Below, one piece after another: positions 47,404 through 59,035 of a DNA stretch of 64,000 bases; the first letter of the stretch is position 1; each line of letters opens with the position of its first letter. The DNA comes from Linnemannia hyalina (Eukaryota > Mortierellomycota > Mortierellomycetes > Mortierellales > Mortierellaceae): assembly GCA_019671135.1 (NCBI GenBank), contig JAHRHY010000002.1:2418001-2482000 (forward strand), given 5' to 3'. Both the position numbers and the translations under genes were made by a program. The notes beneath the pieces are model-generated. The model worked only from the letters and a program-made list of their open reading frames with translations. It searched no databases and was not told where the DNA came from.

Positions 47404-48325
47404 TCACATTGCCAGCAGCGAAAGCGGGAGCTCTACATGACGCTGAAGATTGAGGAGTTTGAGGAACAGCGCATTGAACATATCATTGAAAAGAACATGC
47501 GGGCACACCTGCAGGAGAGCCCATCGTGCGCCCGTGAACGACTCGCTGCTGCCGGGGACGCTCACGCAGTACTTGAAGATGGGAACCCGAGACAGAAACA
47601 ATAAGAGCGTTGTCTTCCGTGCAAAGGCGTTGTTGATCTCAAGATCCGCCACGGTGGAGGTTGCTTGGATGTCCTTTAAGTAGCTGCAGACAGTGCTGTA
47701 AAGAGTCATCATGTCGTCAGAACCCCAATCGTCATCGGCAGCATTGAAATAGAACCCCCAGTGTTGAGATAGAAGCTCGATCACAGCGCGTGTGTTTCCA
47801 CAGCCTATGGGCACACAGGAGTGCAAGTCATGGTCCGCGCCATATCTCTGTGCTGTTGGGGAAATTCCACTGAGCGCACTTTCCTACATGTAGCTTACCA
47901 GAGACGCCGAACATTTTTCATGAGATTGAAAGGAAAAAAAAAAAAAGAATGGATGTAGGTGCAACGGACAATGAACAGAGATGAAAGAAAACATAGCCAG
48001 TGTATCCACGCTGACTTTCTTACCAATGAATGTGGTGTCGATTGTTCTCCTTGACCATGTCTAGAATGGACCCAGCTGCAAGATTCCTTGATGCCGAGCC
48101 AGGTGTGGATGGGTCAGGGAGATCCATGAACAGCAAACTTGGTCGGGTTCTGGTGGTTTTCCGAATCCACGACGCCACGCTCTTGGTAAACCATGAATGG
48201 ATCATGAAGTAATAGGTAGCGCCCCTTCGCCCTTCAAACGCGTCGAGAAAGTTGGCAATCGGTTCAGGTGCAAAAAACCTGTCCGTGATCCTTTTGATAT
48301 CAGCATGGAGGTCGCCTTGTTGCAT
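47404..48325 (-). pseudogene. Crinkler-like P-loop ATPase fragment with a mutated Walker A motif
   Basis: Readable exons are about 48325-48024 and 47883-47404, with an ambiguous short piece (KNVRRLW) near 47890-47920. The first carries DLHADIKRITDRFFAPEP, TYYFMIHSWFTKSVASWI and LLFMDLPDPSTPGSASRNLA. The second has ESALSGISPTAQRYGADHD, then a Walker A-like PIGCGNTRAVIELLSQHWGF and a Leu-rich helix region, and stops at LLAM. From memory of the family, these resemble Crinkler-type proteins abundant in Mortierella and Glomeromycotina, where the motif is GCGKT. Here the Lys is Asn. The N-terminal LFLAK-type region and C-terminal half are absent, and no clean acceptor exists for the middle exon. 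A non-functional relic is likely. Confidence 0.6.
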
Positions 48326-48930
48326 AAAAGAGAAAAGGGCAGGGTATGAGACAACTGAATGCTAGAAAATCAAGACGCATACAAAGGAACACGCAATAGT
48401 GTATACCAGACAGTGGGTGCCAGGACGAGAGCCTTCCGAAAGAGAGCCAGGGAGTGGAGTCAGGGCTCGAGAAGGGAAAGGTGCATGGACTATGACAGTA
48501 AAAGGATTAATATATTTGACAACCCAACGTGTTTTGCATGCTAAGTCCATGGACAATCTATTTTTCTTTAAAGTCAATACATCAATGTTTTTTGTTGCAG
48601 CGTCTTCGTTTTTGGTCATTCATATCATTAATAAAGCCCTTTCAACCATCGAATGCCATCACCAGCCAAAACTCTATCTTCATCACCACCACACACGTAA
48701 AAAAACGGTATTTTCGTATAAAAAGCATCTTAACAACCGCTTTGAACAACGTGGGAGTGGCGCTCCATAAAGAAGTGGCGAAAACAAGCGCTACAGCAAG
48801 TGTTTGGTGTCATCTTCCATGGTATCATCAAAAGAAGATGAAAAAGTGCTTACATGGACTTAGCACGCAAACGTGTTCGGTTGTTGAATAAAACGAACAA
48901 GCCGGGTTGCCAAGTAGATTAACCCAAAGT
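48326..48930. other. Intergenic between the Crinkler-like relic and the tRNA
   Basis: No gene is supported. If the relic was once longer, its 5' exons should have lain here, but I find no Crinkler N-terminal motif. Confidence 0.4.
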
Positions 48931-48935
48931 AAAAA
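48931..48935 (-). terminator. RNA polymerase III T-run after tRNA-Ile
   Basis: On the minus strand, TTTTT begins four bases after the tRNA 3' end, the usual Pol III stop signal. Confidence 0.8.
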
Positions 48936-48939
48936 GAAT

Positions 48940-49011
48940 GCTCACGACAGGGATCGAACCTGTGGCCTTTGCGTTATTAGCACAACGCTCTACCGACTAA
49001 GCTACGCGAGC
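48940..49011 (-). tRNA. tRNA-Ile (anticodon AAT)
   Basis: A 72-nt cloverleaf on the minus strand. The acceptor stem GCTCGCG pairs with CGTGAGC (one G-T). D arm GCTT/GAGC. The anticodon stem TTGTG/CGCAA encloses loop CTAATAA, giving anticodon AAT (read as IAT), hence Ile. The T arm is ACAGG-TTCGATC-CCTGT. Box A and box B promoter elements are intact. No intron is seen. Confidence 0.95.
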
Positions 49012-49152
49012 TTGACTAGTTTATTTCTAGATCATCTTTATACACCAATTCTCATAACCTTCATATTATGAATCATGCCACCTTGGCATACCCTGCTTAA
49101 AATGAATATCTTTACTTCCAAATAACTAAAAAAATGCTTAAAATGAATTATT

Positions 49153-49482
49153 GGCTACCTGAAGGCGCAGGCCTCGGAGCTGATCTGGAAACCTCGGCGC
49201 TCCGCGACGATCGCGTGGGAGCAGACCCAGGGTATCTCTTCCAAGAACAAGACAACCAAGTACACAGGCCCCCGAGGTGACTGGAGTCAAGGATTCGGTT
49301 ACATCACGTACGATGGTTTCTGTCCGTGTGGCGCTTCGCTAGCCACACATGATGAAAGAAGGTGCCCTGGAGCGACCAAGGACCCACGCGCTGCTGACAA
49401 GCGGTTGTTGGAGAGTTTGTTAGGAAGGAGGAGGTTGTCAATGATGGAGAGGATGGGAAGAATCCCCTTCATTCGCATCTAG
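49153..49482 (+). mobile_element. 3' end of a non-LTR (LINE-type) retrotransposon ORF2
   Basis: An open 110-codon stretch ending in TAG at 49480-49482: YLKAQASELIWKPRRSATIA, then WEQTQGI, GPRGDWSQGFGYITYDGFCP, CGASLATHDERRCPG and RMGRIPFIRI. The W-K-R and CxC...H...C pattern resembles the C-terminal region of fungal LINE ORF2 proteins. The 5' side ends abruptly near 49150, fitting 5' truncation. It lies ~140 bp from the tRNA gene. Confidence 0.6.
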
Positions 49483-50150
49483 TTTTATTTTCTTCCGTTT
49501 AAGCTGTGAAGAGCAGCGACAATTGTTGCGCAGAGCCAGGTTCTGGACCGGACTGCAACTGACAGATGGTGCACTGAAGAGTTTGGTCTGTAGTCCCCTA
49601 TTACTTCCAAATGACTTATTTATGCTGTTTGTTAGAGAAATAAAATTGTGCACAAAAAAAAAAAAAAAAAGTGAAAGCAAAGCTTTTCCCACCAGTCACT
49701 TGATGTCTGTGGCACGAGAGGTCTTTTTTCTACGTCGCGTTGGACATGGGTATGGATGAAAGATACGAGCGCGACGACGGAACATCAAACCACAGTGACC
49801 AGCCAGCAGTACTTTTAAACAAAAAAAAGTCCATGATGATATGCGAAAGGGAGCGTACCGGATTTCCCGCCTCTACAATGGATGGAGTATTCTGTCGAAA
49901 GAACTCAATTTGACGTTATGCATACCGTGGCAAAATAAAAAGCATGCTAATTGTCTATTTTCAGGTACTGAGGGTAGGAGCGAGAATGCTCAATCAAACC
50001 CTATAAAAGATAAAAATCATGTCAGGCCACCATTGCGCGAGTACAAGTATGCCACGAAAGTGACATCCTATGGTACTGTACCGCTTGGTACTCTGGTCGG
50101 GTTGGGGTAGTTTGAGGTTTGAGGATAAAACACATGGTGCACCAAACGAA

Positions 50151-50189
<39 letters not shown>

Positions 50190-51216
50190 CATCATTCATC
50201 TCACTATTCTATTCTTGTTTACTTCGTCCATGTCCAATGGTTTAATTTTTATTTTGCTTTGTACTCCCACCCATTCCATCTCCCCAGCCCAATTCTTGTC
50301 GTTGTCGCTGATATGAACAGTTGAGTCTTTCCCCAGGCATCTCGATTCATTTCTTTTATCCTCAGCTGAAAAAAGTTGAACACAAGAAGAAAAAAAAAAG
50401 TGAGCATGAAAGTTTGAGGGTGAGAAATGAAGATTTTTTTTTGTTGTGCTCTCATGCATCACACATCAAACTACAGAGAGCTCTCATCCCATCCTATCCA
50501 TGGTTCCACATTCTGCAACTCTCTTTTATTTTCCCTCCCGTCCTCTCTTCCCTATCGTCCCCTGTCGTCAGTCCCACTTTCGCATTCTTCGACAGCTAGT
50601 TCAACAAAAAAAAAAAAGCGATATGATGATGATGATGATGATGATGATGGTGAATATTAGTACAGATCATACGAGAAGCATTTTTCGTTCATCCTCCGTC
50701 TCTTTCTCTGTCATCCTCGCATCCTCCTGCTTTTTCTCCATGCGGACCTTGGGCAGGAGGGCATCAAAGAGGCATGCAAAAAAAAACGTGCAATTGGAAA
50801 AAAAGTAGAACAAGGAAGTTCAAGTCGTCATTACTCTTTTTTGACATGGATGGTTGAATGGGCGGTGTAGGTAGGTATTTATTATTACTATTATTATGGT
50901 GATGCTATTACTATTATGTCTTTTGTGGAAGAGGAAGAAACGGATGGTCTAAACGAGATGAACAAAAATACAAGATGTGGGCGTTGGCACACAGGGCAAA
51001 GAAAAATGGAAGGTTGTGGTACAAGGTGGGGCGGAGCAGATTTTGGTTGGGTTGTTTTTTCCCATTTTTTTTTTGTTGGATTGTGATCCTTCCGTCAATT
51101 CCTTGGCGGGACAAAAAAAATGCGCTCAGCGGTAAGAAAGAAAAAAAAATAAAGGCAAGGTATCATTCAGACGGACAACGGCAAAAAGACTGGTCCGTCA
51201 TCGTCTGTTTTCGTTC
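49483..51216. other. Intergenic, 1.7 kb, microsatellite-bearing
   Basis: No gene is supported. It contains poly-A at ~49656-49671, (CT)n at ~50154-50187 and (ATG)n at ~50622-50649. The last ~700 bp is probably 3' flank of the minus-strand gene ending at 51217. Confidence 0.5.
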
Positions 51217-51978
51217 TTACTCGCTGGCACGAGCCTTCCATTGCGAAAGGATGCTCTGGAACCGGTTCTTGAAGCGAGGGTCAGCGATCGGCCTCATCGA
51301 AGCAGACGTCGAGGACGAGAAACGTTGATCCGAAATCGCAATCTCCTTCGAGTTGAAGAAGCTGCTCTTCCGACGAAGTTCTTGACGGCTGAGAGGGCGG
51401 CTCAAAGACTTGCGGGGCTCCTGGCCATCCTCACCAACAATAGTGGAAGCAGCTGCAATAAGGGCCTCGACGGCAGGGATGGGGATGGACTGAGAGATGG
51501 ATGATCGGGAGGAAAGAGCGGACGATGTCTGTACCCGTTCGATCGCTGCTACAGGGGCCTTAACGGTCGATGTGCGGTCCTCGAGCGAAAAGCCTTCGGC
51601 AAAGGAGGTAACAGCGGCGACCTCGTTATCGAAATCGGAGGTATCATCTGCTGCGACAGCGACTGTTGTGGCATCTGCAACAACCTCGGTAGTGTCTGCG
51701 GCAACCTCTGCGGCAGCAACAGCGACAACAGCTGGCGTCATGTCTGCGCCGGCGTCAGAGCAGCTATCTGCTGAGCCGTCAATTGAGCCGTTATCATCCA
51801 TATCGTCGTCTGAGGAAGGAACGCTGGTGGTGGTGGCTAATGGGTCGACAGAGGTGGGTTCTTGGGCTGCCTCGACAGGGGCATCGATGAGAACTTGCTC
51901 AGTAATGGAAGAGACCTTGAGAGAGGCAGGGGTGATCTGAGACTCGAATTCGACTTCGTGAGAGATACTGGGAGCCAT
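51217..51978 (-). CDS. Hypothetical acidic, low-complexity protein, 253 aa, single exon
   Basis: One uninterrupted frame, from MAPSISHEVEFESQITPASL to SILSQWKARASE. The centre (residues ~50-125) is acidic and then Ala/Val/Thr-rich (SSDDDMDDNGSIDGS, AVVAVAAAEVAADTTEVV). The C-terminal ~60 residues are basic and Ser/Arg-rich (RKSLSRPLSRQELRRKSSFF, RPIADPRFKNRFQSIL) and look like the conserved part. RRKSS resembles the kinase-site motifs in the 13127-14118 protein, but I see no wider homology. No signal peptide or membrane segment is seen. Codon use is C-rich like neighbouring real genes, which supports it being coding. Function is unknown. Confidence 0.7.
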   Translation of the reverse strand: MAPSISHEVEFESQITPASLKVSSITEQVLIDAPVEAAQEPTSVDPLATTTSVPSSDDDMDDNGSIDGSADSCSDAGADMTPAVVAVAAAEVAADTTEVVADATTVAVAADDTSDFDNEVAAVTSFAEGFSLEDRTSTVKAPVAAIERVQTSSALSSRSSISQSIPIPAVEALIAAASTIVGEDGQEPRKSLSRPLSRQELRRKSSFFNSKEIAISDQRFSSSTSASMRPIADPRFKNRFQSILSQWKARASE

Positions 51979-53312
51979 TGTTGGTAGTGTGTGTGAGGAG
52001 TATAGTAGAGGGATGTTTGTATTGTTGTTGTTGATATGGAGAGGCGCTTGTGAAGGAGTTAACTGAGAGTGCGTGTATGAAGGATGAAGAGGTCTGGGGT
52101 ATAAGAGAAGAGTAGTGTAGGAGTGAAAGTGGGGTGAGAGGTGAGAAAAAGAGGAAAGAAGAACGAGGAATTGAGAGCAATGCCTCGATGGTATTTATAC
52201 CGTCCTCGGCGAAAGGTACTGAACACTGCCTTTTGCCTGTGTTGAACCCTTTTTTTACACTTTGTTGTTGTCCCTCTCTGTCACATTTCTCTTTCCTCTC
52301 TGTCATCCTCCCCCCTTCCCCTTGAAGTTCTCTTTTCCTCCGCCTCCTTGTCCCGTTTCGCCCAAAATTCTGTTTTTACCAGCACAGAGCATGCATGGCG
52401 ACGCAAGATTTCGTACAGTTTTTTTTCCCTTTGTTGTTTCTTTGGCGTTTGCCTTGCGCTCTTTGGTCACCGATAAGAAGAGGAAAGAGGCAGGTGGCAG
52501 AAGGCAGAAGGCAGGAGGCAAGACGCAGGTGCTATTTTTCCCTGAACGATGGCAAAAGCAGGGCAATGGTCAATGGTCAGTGGTACCGAGCCTTTCTGCA
52601 CGTGTGAATAGCGGCAACAGCTGCACGAACAATAACATGTATAATCATGGTACGAGCGGAAAAAACGGAAGAAAGCGTGAGAACTCATGGGTGTATGAGA
52701 ACTGAGAATAATAGAGAGAAAAGGAAACAAAAATGGCACTATGGGTAAAGGTTACCATTGCTCCCTATTTTTTTCTGTTTCCACACATACAGTATATACT
52801 CCTTGCCTCCCTCTTCCTTACGCGTTTCTTGTCTGGGTATGGATTGTAGTGGGGACCGTAGTTCACGACAAATGAAAATGGGGGCTATGTCGAGACAATT
52901 GATAATGCCACTTGAGCAGGGAGATGAATAAAGGGGGTGAAGCAGAGACAGAAAGAGACAGAGAGAGAGAGAGAGGACTCTGGGACTCGCCCCTCTTTCG
53001 AAAGAGAAGAAAAAACAAAAAGAGAGACAAACACACAGAGAGAGAGAGAGAGAAGAAAGGAGAGAGACGAGACAGAAGAGACAAGGACAACCCAGAAAGC
53101 ATTGGAGAAGGACAAGTAGGACAGAAGAAATAGGAGACGGAGGAGCGATTATAGCGACAGACCAGAAAGAAAGGGTGGATTGGATAGAGGAAATGGACAG
53201 GGAAGTTGACACATGAAACGCATGTTTTGGACCATGGACCATCCTGTCCTTTGACGCCTTTACTCGACTCCTAGAGAGGGGGGGCGACAGGCTACTTCTC
53301 TTTTCGCGATAG

Positions 53313-53346
<34 letters not shown>

Positions 53347-53619
53347 CGTTGTTCTAGCCATTATATGTGTAATTCATAGGAGGGTCCAAAGGGGGGATGG
53401 ATTGGCCTATCCCGAGAAAACGAGCAGTACATACATCAAAGGACAGCGAGGCAAGGGCATAGATAGCTTTGTCATAGAAAGCGTGGAAATAATAGACGAT
53501 GGAGTTCATTTTAAATGAGTCGCCGTCACACAGACACCCACCCGCCCACCCGTCCTTTAGAAGATCAACACAATGACGAAAGGGGGAAACAGCCATTCAC
53601 TGACCAAAGCAAACACGTA
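51979..53619. other. Divergent intergenic region with (TTG)n
   Basis: No gene is supported. GA-rich runs occur at ~52950-53070, a TTG trinucleotide run at ~53312-53346, and a CT/T-rich stretch at 52240-52370. It separates the acidic hypothetical gene (-) and the rRNA methyltransferase (+). Confidence 0.5.
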
Positions 53620-56600
53620 ATGTCGTCGACGCCCCTGTCGCTGGCACCTGTCAGGAGCATAAGGAGTATCAGGAGTATCAGCACCATACGGACAGCAGCA
53701 GCAACAACAACCAGGACACCATGGCGCCACGTATCGTCTTCCTTTCTCGAGGGATCTAATCGACCTCGCGTTCCTCCATTGCGCCCGACCACCCGGTGGA
53801 CCTTTGATTACCACTGCTGCAGGTGTCTATCCACAACCAGGACCCTGCTCGCCGAGACCCCACACCCACTTGTTACCCCCAAGATTTCTAAGTACAGAGT
53901 CGACTGCAACACATCTAAGGTCATAAAGCGGAGGAAGAAGAAAGGGAACGAAGACGGGAAGAAGGCCATCCCAAACGTCGTGCGCTCAAAGCCAGTCGCC
54001 AACCCCAAAAAGGTGCGCCAGGCAGCCGAGGCTGCGACCAGGGATACCATGAGGGAGATGCGGGAAGCTGAAGCCTTAGCGGCAACTGCAGCAGGAGGAG
54101 GAGCACCACCCTCGGCCACGACGGTTCCACCACCGCCCAAACCTTCAGCGTCATTTTATGCACGGAAACCATCGCCATTGAAACCAGAGCTCAGTACATC
54201 AACATCAACAACGGCAAACACACAGTCTTCGACGATCGAGCCCTCTGCAAAGGAGCCAGCACTCAGGACATCAGAGGCTGTTGTGCCACAGTTGCCTCTA
54301 CCTTCATCGACACTCCCACATGCACGTCGCATACCAGCTGACCAACCATTACCAGACTTGGACGCAGTATTGTCGACACTAGCGGAAGCAATTGCAACCC
54401 AACCCGCGCCAATATCGTCTGGATGGAATACAAGGTCACCCTTACAGTCATACCGATTGCCACTCCCAGAACTCACGGATCAGTCAGAGGAAAGGCACCC
54501 AGCATTGGACCCCTTGCCCAAAATGGCCACGTCGATCGAGCGGAGGCCGTCACAAGCTCCTCAGAGGATCAAACGGAGCGTTTACAGGACTATTCTCGAT
54601 TGGAGTGTTCACCCGACCATTCAGCCCAATGATTTCAACACCTTGTCGGACATTACGCAAATCACGCCTCCACGCGCGGCACATCCTGTCAAATCGAACT
54701 CTTTCACTAATGTTGCAGCTACTTCAGGACGGTCAGAGCGGATCACCAATACCTCTGTCACGTCCACATCCACCAGCATCAACGCCACTGCTGAGAGTAC
54801 TTCTGACGAAGGAGTGGTCAAGAAGAGATATGCCTCTCGGAGAAGAATCGGGTTCGACGACGATGACGACCTCGACTTTAAACAACGAGCATATCATTCT
54901 GGTCAATCAACAATCCAGGTTCTAGATACCATCGTGCACAACCGGATCAACAAGAGTACCAACACTCAAGTCAACCCGTGGGATATTTCTGCAATCAGGA
55001 GACAGAAGCTTGTCCCCAACAGCGAAACCGTTCCCAAGAGTGTCCTGTTGAAGAATCCTGTTATCGCTCGCGACCGAGAGGAGGAGAAGGAAACCTTAGA
55101 AACCGCCAAGGTCACAGCGTCAACCACAACAACCCCGAAGCCATCACAGTCGGCTTTGCCATGGAGGACACTTGACCACGGAGATCGAACGCAGCAGAGA
55201 GCTATCGTACTGCCAGATCAGCCTCTGCTCGGATCTTGGATTGATCCCCCAAGCAGGGAACCCGAAAAGAAGGCGGACTCAAAGGACAAGTCGACTTATG
55301 GGGAATACTTGTTTTCGCCCAAGTCTGTCCTCCCAGCACTCAGGACCGGTCTCAGGAAACCCTACGAGCTCCTCTATACCGACTCTAATATCCATCCAAG
55401 GTATATATGATCTGGTCTGCATTACGCCTGAAGGATCAGTCAAGCAAATCTTACCGCCTTCCTAATCCAATATTTATTTACGTCCCATTTTTATCTGGAC
55501 AAGTAGAATATCGCAGATGGTTCTGGAGTGCGTGAAAACGGCTAGTGAGATGGGACTGGATGTTGTAAAGACCACCCCTGAGCGCTTGGATACCCTACTT
55601 GGACACAGGTACCATCAGGTAAAGACACAAGCTTGTGGCTGGAAAGAGAGACACTACACATTGCCCAATGTTTATTTCCCCCAATGACTAACACATGGAC
55701 ATCTTTTATCGAAATCGGAAATTTTGGGGACATTATTAGGGAGTGTTGCTGAGGGCTTCATATCTTCCTAGGGCGCTGATCAAGTATCTAGGAGCCGTGT
55801 CTGAAGACAACAAGTATGATCTTCACTTTATCCGAGGCACTGCCAAACCATTTGACCGACTCGCAACCACTAGCAATACCACCCACATGATCACGTCAGG
55901 AATAGCATCAACAAAAACACCTCGCGCTTCACCTCCGCCTGTTTGGTTGGTGTTGGACGAAGTCCAGACAGTCTACGACATGGGCCATACCCTGAGCACG
56001 GCCCACCATCTGGGTATTGATGGCGTCATTATCAAAGAGAAGGGCGCAGTGCTCCCAAATGCTGCTGTCTCTGCCGTGAGCGAGGGGACATTGGAGAGAC
56101 GACCTGCTTATGCTGTCAGGACCCTTGTTAAGTTCATCAAGGTACTATGATGTGTCTAAATCTTTCTCGATTTTTGATAAAGCTTTTTCATTTTGTCTTT
56201 TGCCTTTGGAGCATGTCCATAACTAACGCGTATCATTTCTCACTCTGAATACTGTCATTCACAGGAATCTCAAGCAAACGGATGGCAAGTGATAGGGCTC
56301 AAAGCCGCCTACGGATCCAAGCGCATGATGCCATTCTACAGATTCCCCAAACACGGGGTCGATCAACCTACTATCCTGATCGTCGGCGGGTCCGGGGTTG
56401 GGATCACCAAGAGCGCAGAACGGCAGTGCGACAGTTTTATTCATGTCCCTGGGTTGTCACATACGGCTATGGCGTTCGGGGAGGTTGCTTCATTGCCCGT
56501 CCCGGTCATTTCGGGGATCGCCATTTCTAAATTGGTCGGTGGTAGAATGACTGCTGCAGCTGGCAGTGATGGTAGTGAAAGGAAGGTAGGAGGAGCAGAA

Positions 56601-56729
56601 GGTTTCGATAGCGAGAACGACGAGCCTATTCCTTGGGTTGGAAGTCTACCCGATTGGGAGGTCCCAATGCTAAAATCGAAAGGAAAGGGCAACCAAATCA
56701 GCCATACCAGGAGCGACATTAGACGCTAA
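53620..56729 (+). CDS. MRM1: Mitochondrial rRNA 2'-O-ribose methyltransferase, MRM1/SpoU type, 919 aa
   Basis: Exons: 53620-55400, 55507-55618, 55740-56141 and 56265-56729; phases agree. The start at 53620 gives a mitochondrial-type presequence (MSSTPLSLAPVRSIRSIRSI); an in-frame ATG at 53515 is also possible. Residues ~100-570 are a long Ser/Thr/Pro-rich basic extension. The substrate-binding domain begins EYLFSPKSVLPALRTGLRKP, and RYHQGVLLRASYLPRA follows. The SpoU knot shows AHHLGIDGVIIKEKGAVLPN, AVSAVSEGTLERRP, ILIVGGSGVGITKSAERQCD and SGIAISKLVGGR. Motif 1, usually DPxNxGxxxR, reads DEVQTVYDMGHTLSTA and lacks the Asn and the catalytic Arg. Yeast Mrm1 is about 410 residues. It converges with NDUFAF7, 156 bp away. 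Confidence 0.85.
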
Positions 56730-56885
56730 AAAGCAACACCAACACCAGCATCATAGAGCGCTTTACATTACACACAGAAAACACTCGCATTTACCACTAT
56801 GCAACATTAAAACAAGACGAGTTCTCATTTCTTAAGGTTTGTCTAAAATGTGTTTGTTTTAATACAACTAACTCTTCGCTCAGAT
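56730..56885. other. Short convergent 3' flank of MRM1 and NDUFAF7
   Basis: Only 156 bp between the two stop codons, so the 3' UTRs probably overlap in antisense. No other feature is seen. Confidence 0.7.
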
Positions 56886-58577
56886 TCAACTCAAGAACAT
56901 CTTGTTGTTCTCATAGTACATCAACATAGGGTTCTCGCCACTATAAGTCCTCGTCCGCTCCAAGTCTCCATACCGCTCCAAGAACTGTTTCTGCGTCTGG
57001 ACCTTGACTGACTTCTCCATCCCGAGCGAGGGGCGACAGACCTGTTGGTACATATCCTTGAGGAGCTCAAAGTTGGTCGGGAAGAAGATGTCAAACATCC
57101 CGGGCATAACCATGTAAGTCGAACAGGGGACCATGGTCCCACTATAACGAGTCTGGACGACGGGGGCGTCCGTACCCGGGATGGCCTCCGGTAACGTATA
57201 GAAATCGGACATGACCAGACGGTGTTTAGGGAACTGGGTCTTGAGGGTCTCGAGGAGGAGGAGGAGCTTTGTCGGGATGAATTCAGGCCCGGTCATGTTG
57301 GGTGCAAAGGGGAGTCGGTTCCGGAGTCGGCGGAGGAAGCGCCTTCCGAGTACTGGGGGGCGGTATCCGGTTTGTTTCCGGATCGAGAGGTATTTTTGGA
57401 TCAGCGGGTCTGAGACGGGGGTGTAGATCTCTGTATAATCGCCCTCTTCATCAATCGCCACCATCCCCTGGAGAGGTTCCTCGGTGACGGTATCGTAGCG
57501 GATCAAGTCGTGCGAAAAGTTGTCGAGGACCTCCATCCCCACAAAGAAGCAGTGGTCAGGAACCAAAGTGTCCCATTCAAAGATGCTCTTGTTGATGACC
57601 TCAACACACTGATGACGCCGGGTCGCATCCCGAACCTCCTGACGCTCGCCCTGACGCTGGGCCAGTTTCTTGGAAATCTCAATGATCCGGTACCGCGTGC
57701 GCTCGTAGACCGTGGGCTCAAACTGTTGGATGTAGTCGAGGATGTTCATCATCAGAGTCCCGTTTCCAGCGCCCATCTCGTAGATAATCAGGTCCTTGTG
57801 TGGGTAGTTGTTGAGCTTGTATTCCGTCACAATGTACTTGGCAATCGCGTAACCGTACCAGGGCTATTACGTTAATGGAAGAGTACGCAGCGTTAGTACA
57901 TGTAGATCTCATTCAATCAATCCGCAAAAACAGCAGTATCTTTTCACGGACGCCTTCATTAGTACCTTGAACAACTCGGTAGGGGTATGCCAGACCTGTC
58001 GCGCAACCTCATCCCGCACGTCCATATCATCCTCAATCTCCTTATACTTGTCCGCAATGATATCGAGAAACTCCATGTTATCCTTAATCTTCTCAAACTC
58101 AAAGTCGGTCTCTGGCGAAAAGATGACAGCTTGTTTGGAAAAGTATCCATAGTTGGGGTGGTAGAGCGAGTCGTCAATGAAATCCCGGACGAGCATCTTG
58201 GCCTCGAGGGGCATGTCCTTCTTCTTGGCGGCATCCTTGGCGGTGATCACTGGGTATTTGGCACGTGCGGCTACTTTTGCAGGACTGTAGCGTGGGTCCT
58301 CGATCAGGTTGCGGCGGGGGGTTGAGGTGTGGAAGGTGTTTTTGTTCTGGTGGTGGTAGTGGTGATGTGTGCAAGGACGGCTATGGACGAGAGGTGTCCT
58401 GAGAAGACGTTGCTGGAGTCCGATGGCTGCAGGCTGTTGTGGTTGGTGAGAGTGAATTCTCCTAAATGCCCCGGAGGAGGAGGAAGAGGACATTGTCCGC
58501 CTGGAGACGAGTCCATGCAGGTCGCGTTGCAGAGATGCCTTGGCTAACCTCCCGGAGAGTCGTGGCAGATGTGACAT
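56886..58577 (-). CDS. NDUFAF7/MidA-type methyltransferase, complex I assembly, 529 aa
   Basis: Exons: 58577-57966 and 57863-56886, joined in phase 0 as TELFKPWYGYAIAKYI. The N-terminus is basic and Ser/His-rich, fitting a mitochondrial presequence. Domain landmarks: RDFIDDSLYHPNYGYFS, IIYEMGAGNGTLMMNIL (S-adenosylmethionine motif I), YRIIEISKKLAQRQ and FVGMEVLDNFSHDLIRYD. The NDUFAF7 family symmetrically dimethylates an arginine in the NDUFS2 subunit early in complex I assembly; that role is inferred by homology. The human protein is 441 residues, so the excess is mostly N-terminal. A second Met (MSSSSSSGAFRR) lies 28 residues in. Confidence 0.88.
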
Positions 58578-59035
58578 TTATGAATTCCTGATCGAGTTGA
58601 TGGAGTTGCAAAGCTAGAAGAACCGCGACTGCACCCCTGGTTCCTCCCCGACGCAACTACAGTAGGGTGGCTTTTCTAGCGCAAAGGCAGGGGTGTGAAA
58701 ATGACACACGTGACAATTGTGATCGTGTCTTACAGCACAGACGCGTACTTTTCGTTTGTCGAGACTTGAGACGTAGTTCATGGTGCTAAAATGGGCTTAC
58801 TATTCATCAATAAAACTCGAGTACGCTCGTGAGCAAGTTCAACAACCAAACACAATGTCAAGCATTGGTTTGACATGGGAATGAGATTACATTGTGGAAA
58901 TATGTGAAAAATAGATAAAAGTGTGGTATGTAGACTATCTTGAGAATAGAAACCCAAGGGCGGGTTGCAAAGCCAAAGCACCTTTGTTTTGTAGGTGGAT
59001 TGGCTTGTGTCATTGCAAAAATATACATCGCAGCT
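58578..59035. other. NDUFAF7 upstream / chitin deacetylase 3' flank
   Basis: 458 bp with no recognisable gene or distinctive element. Confidence 0.55.
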
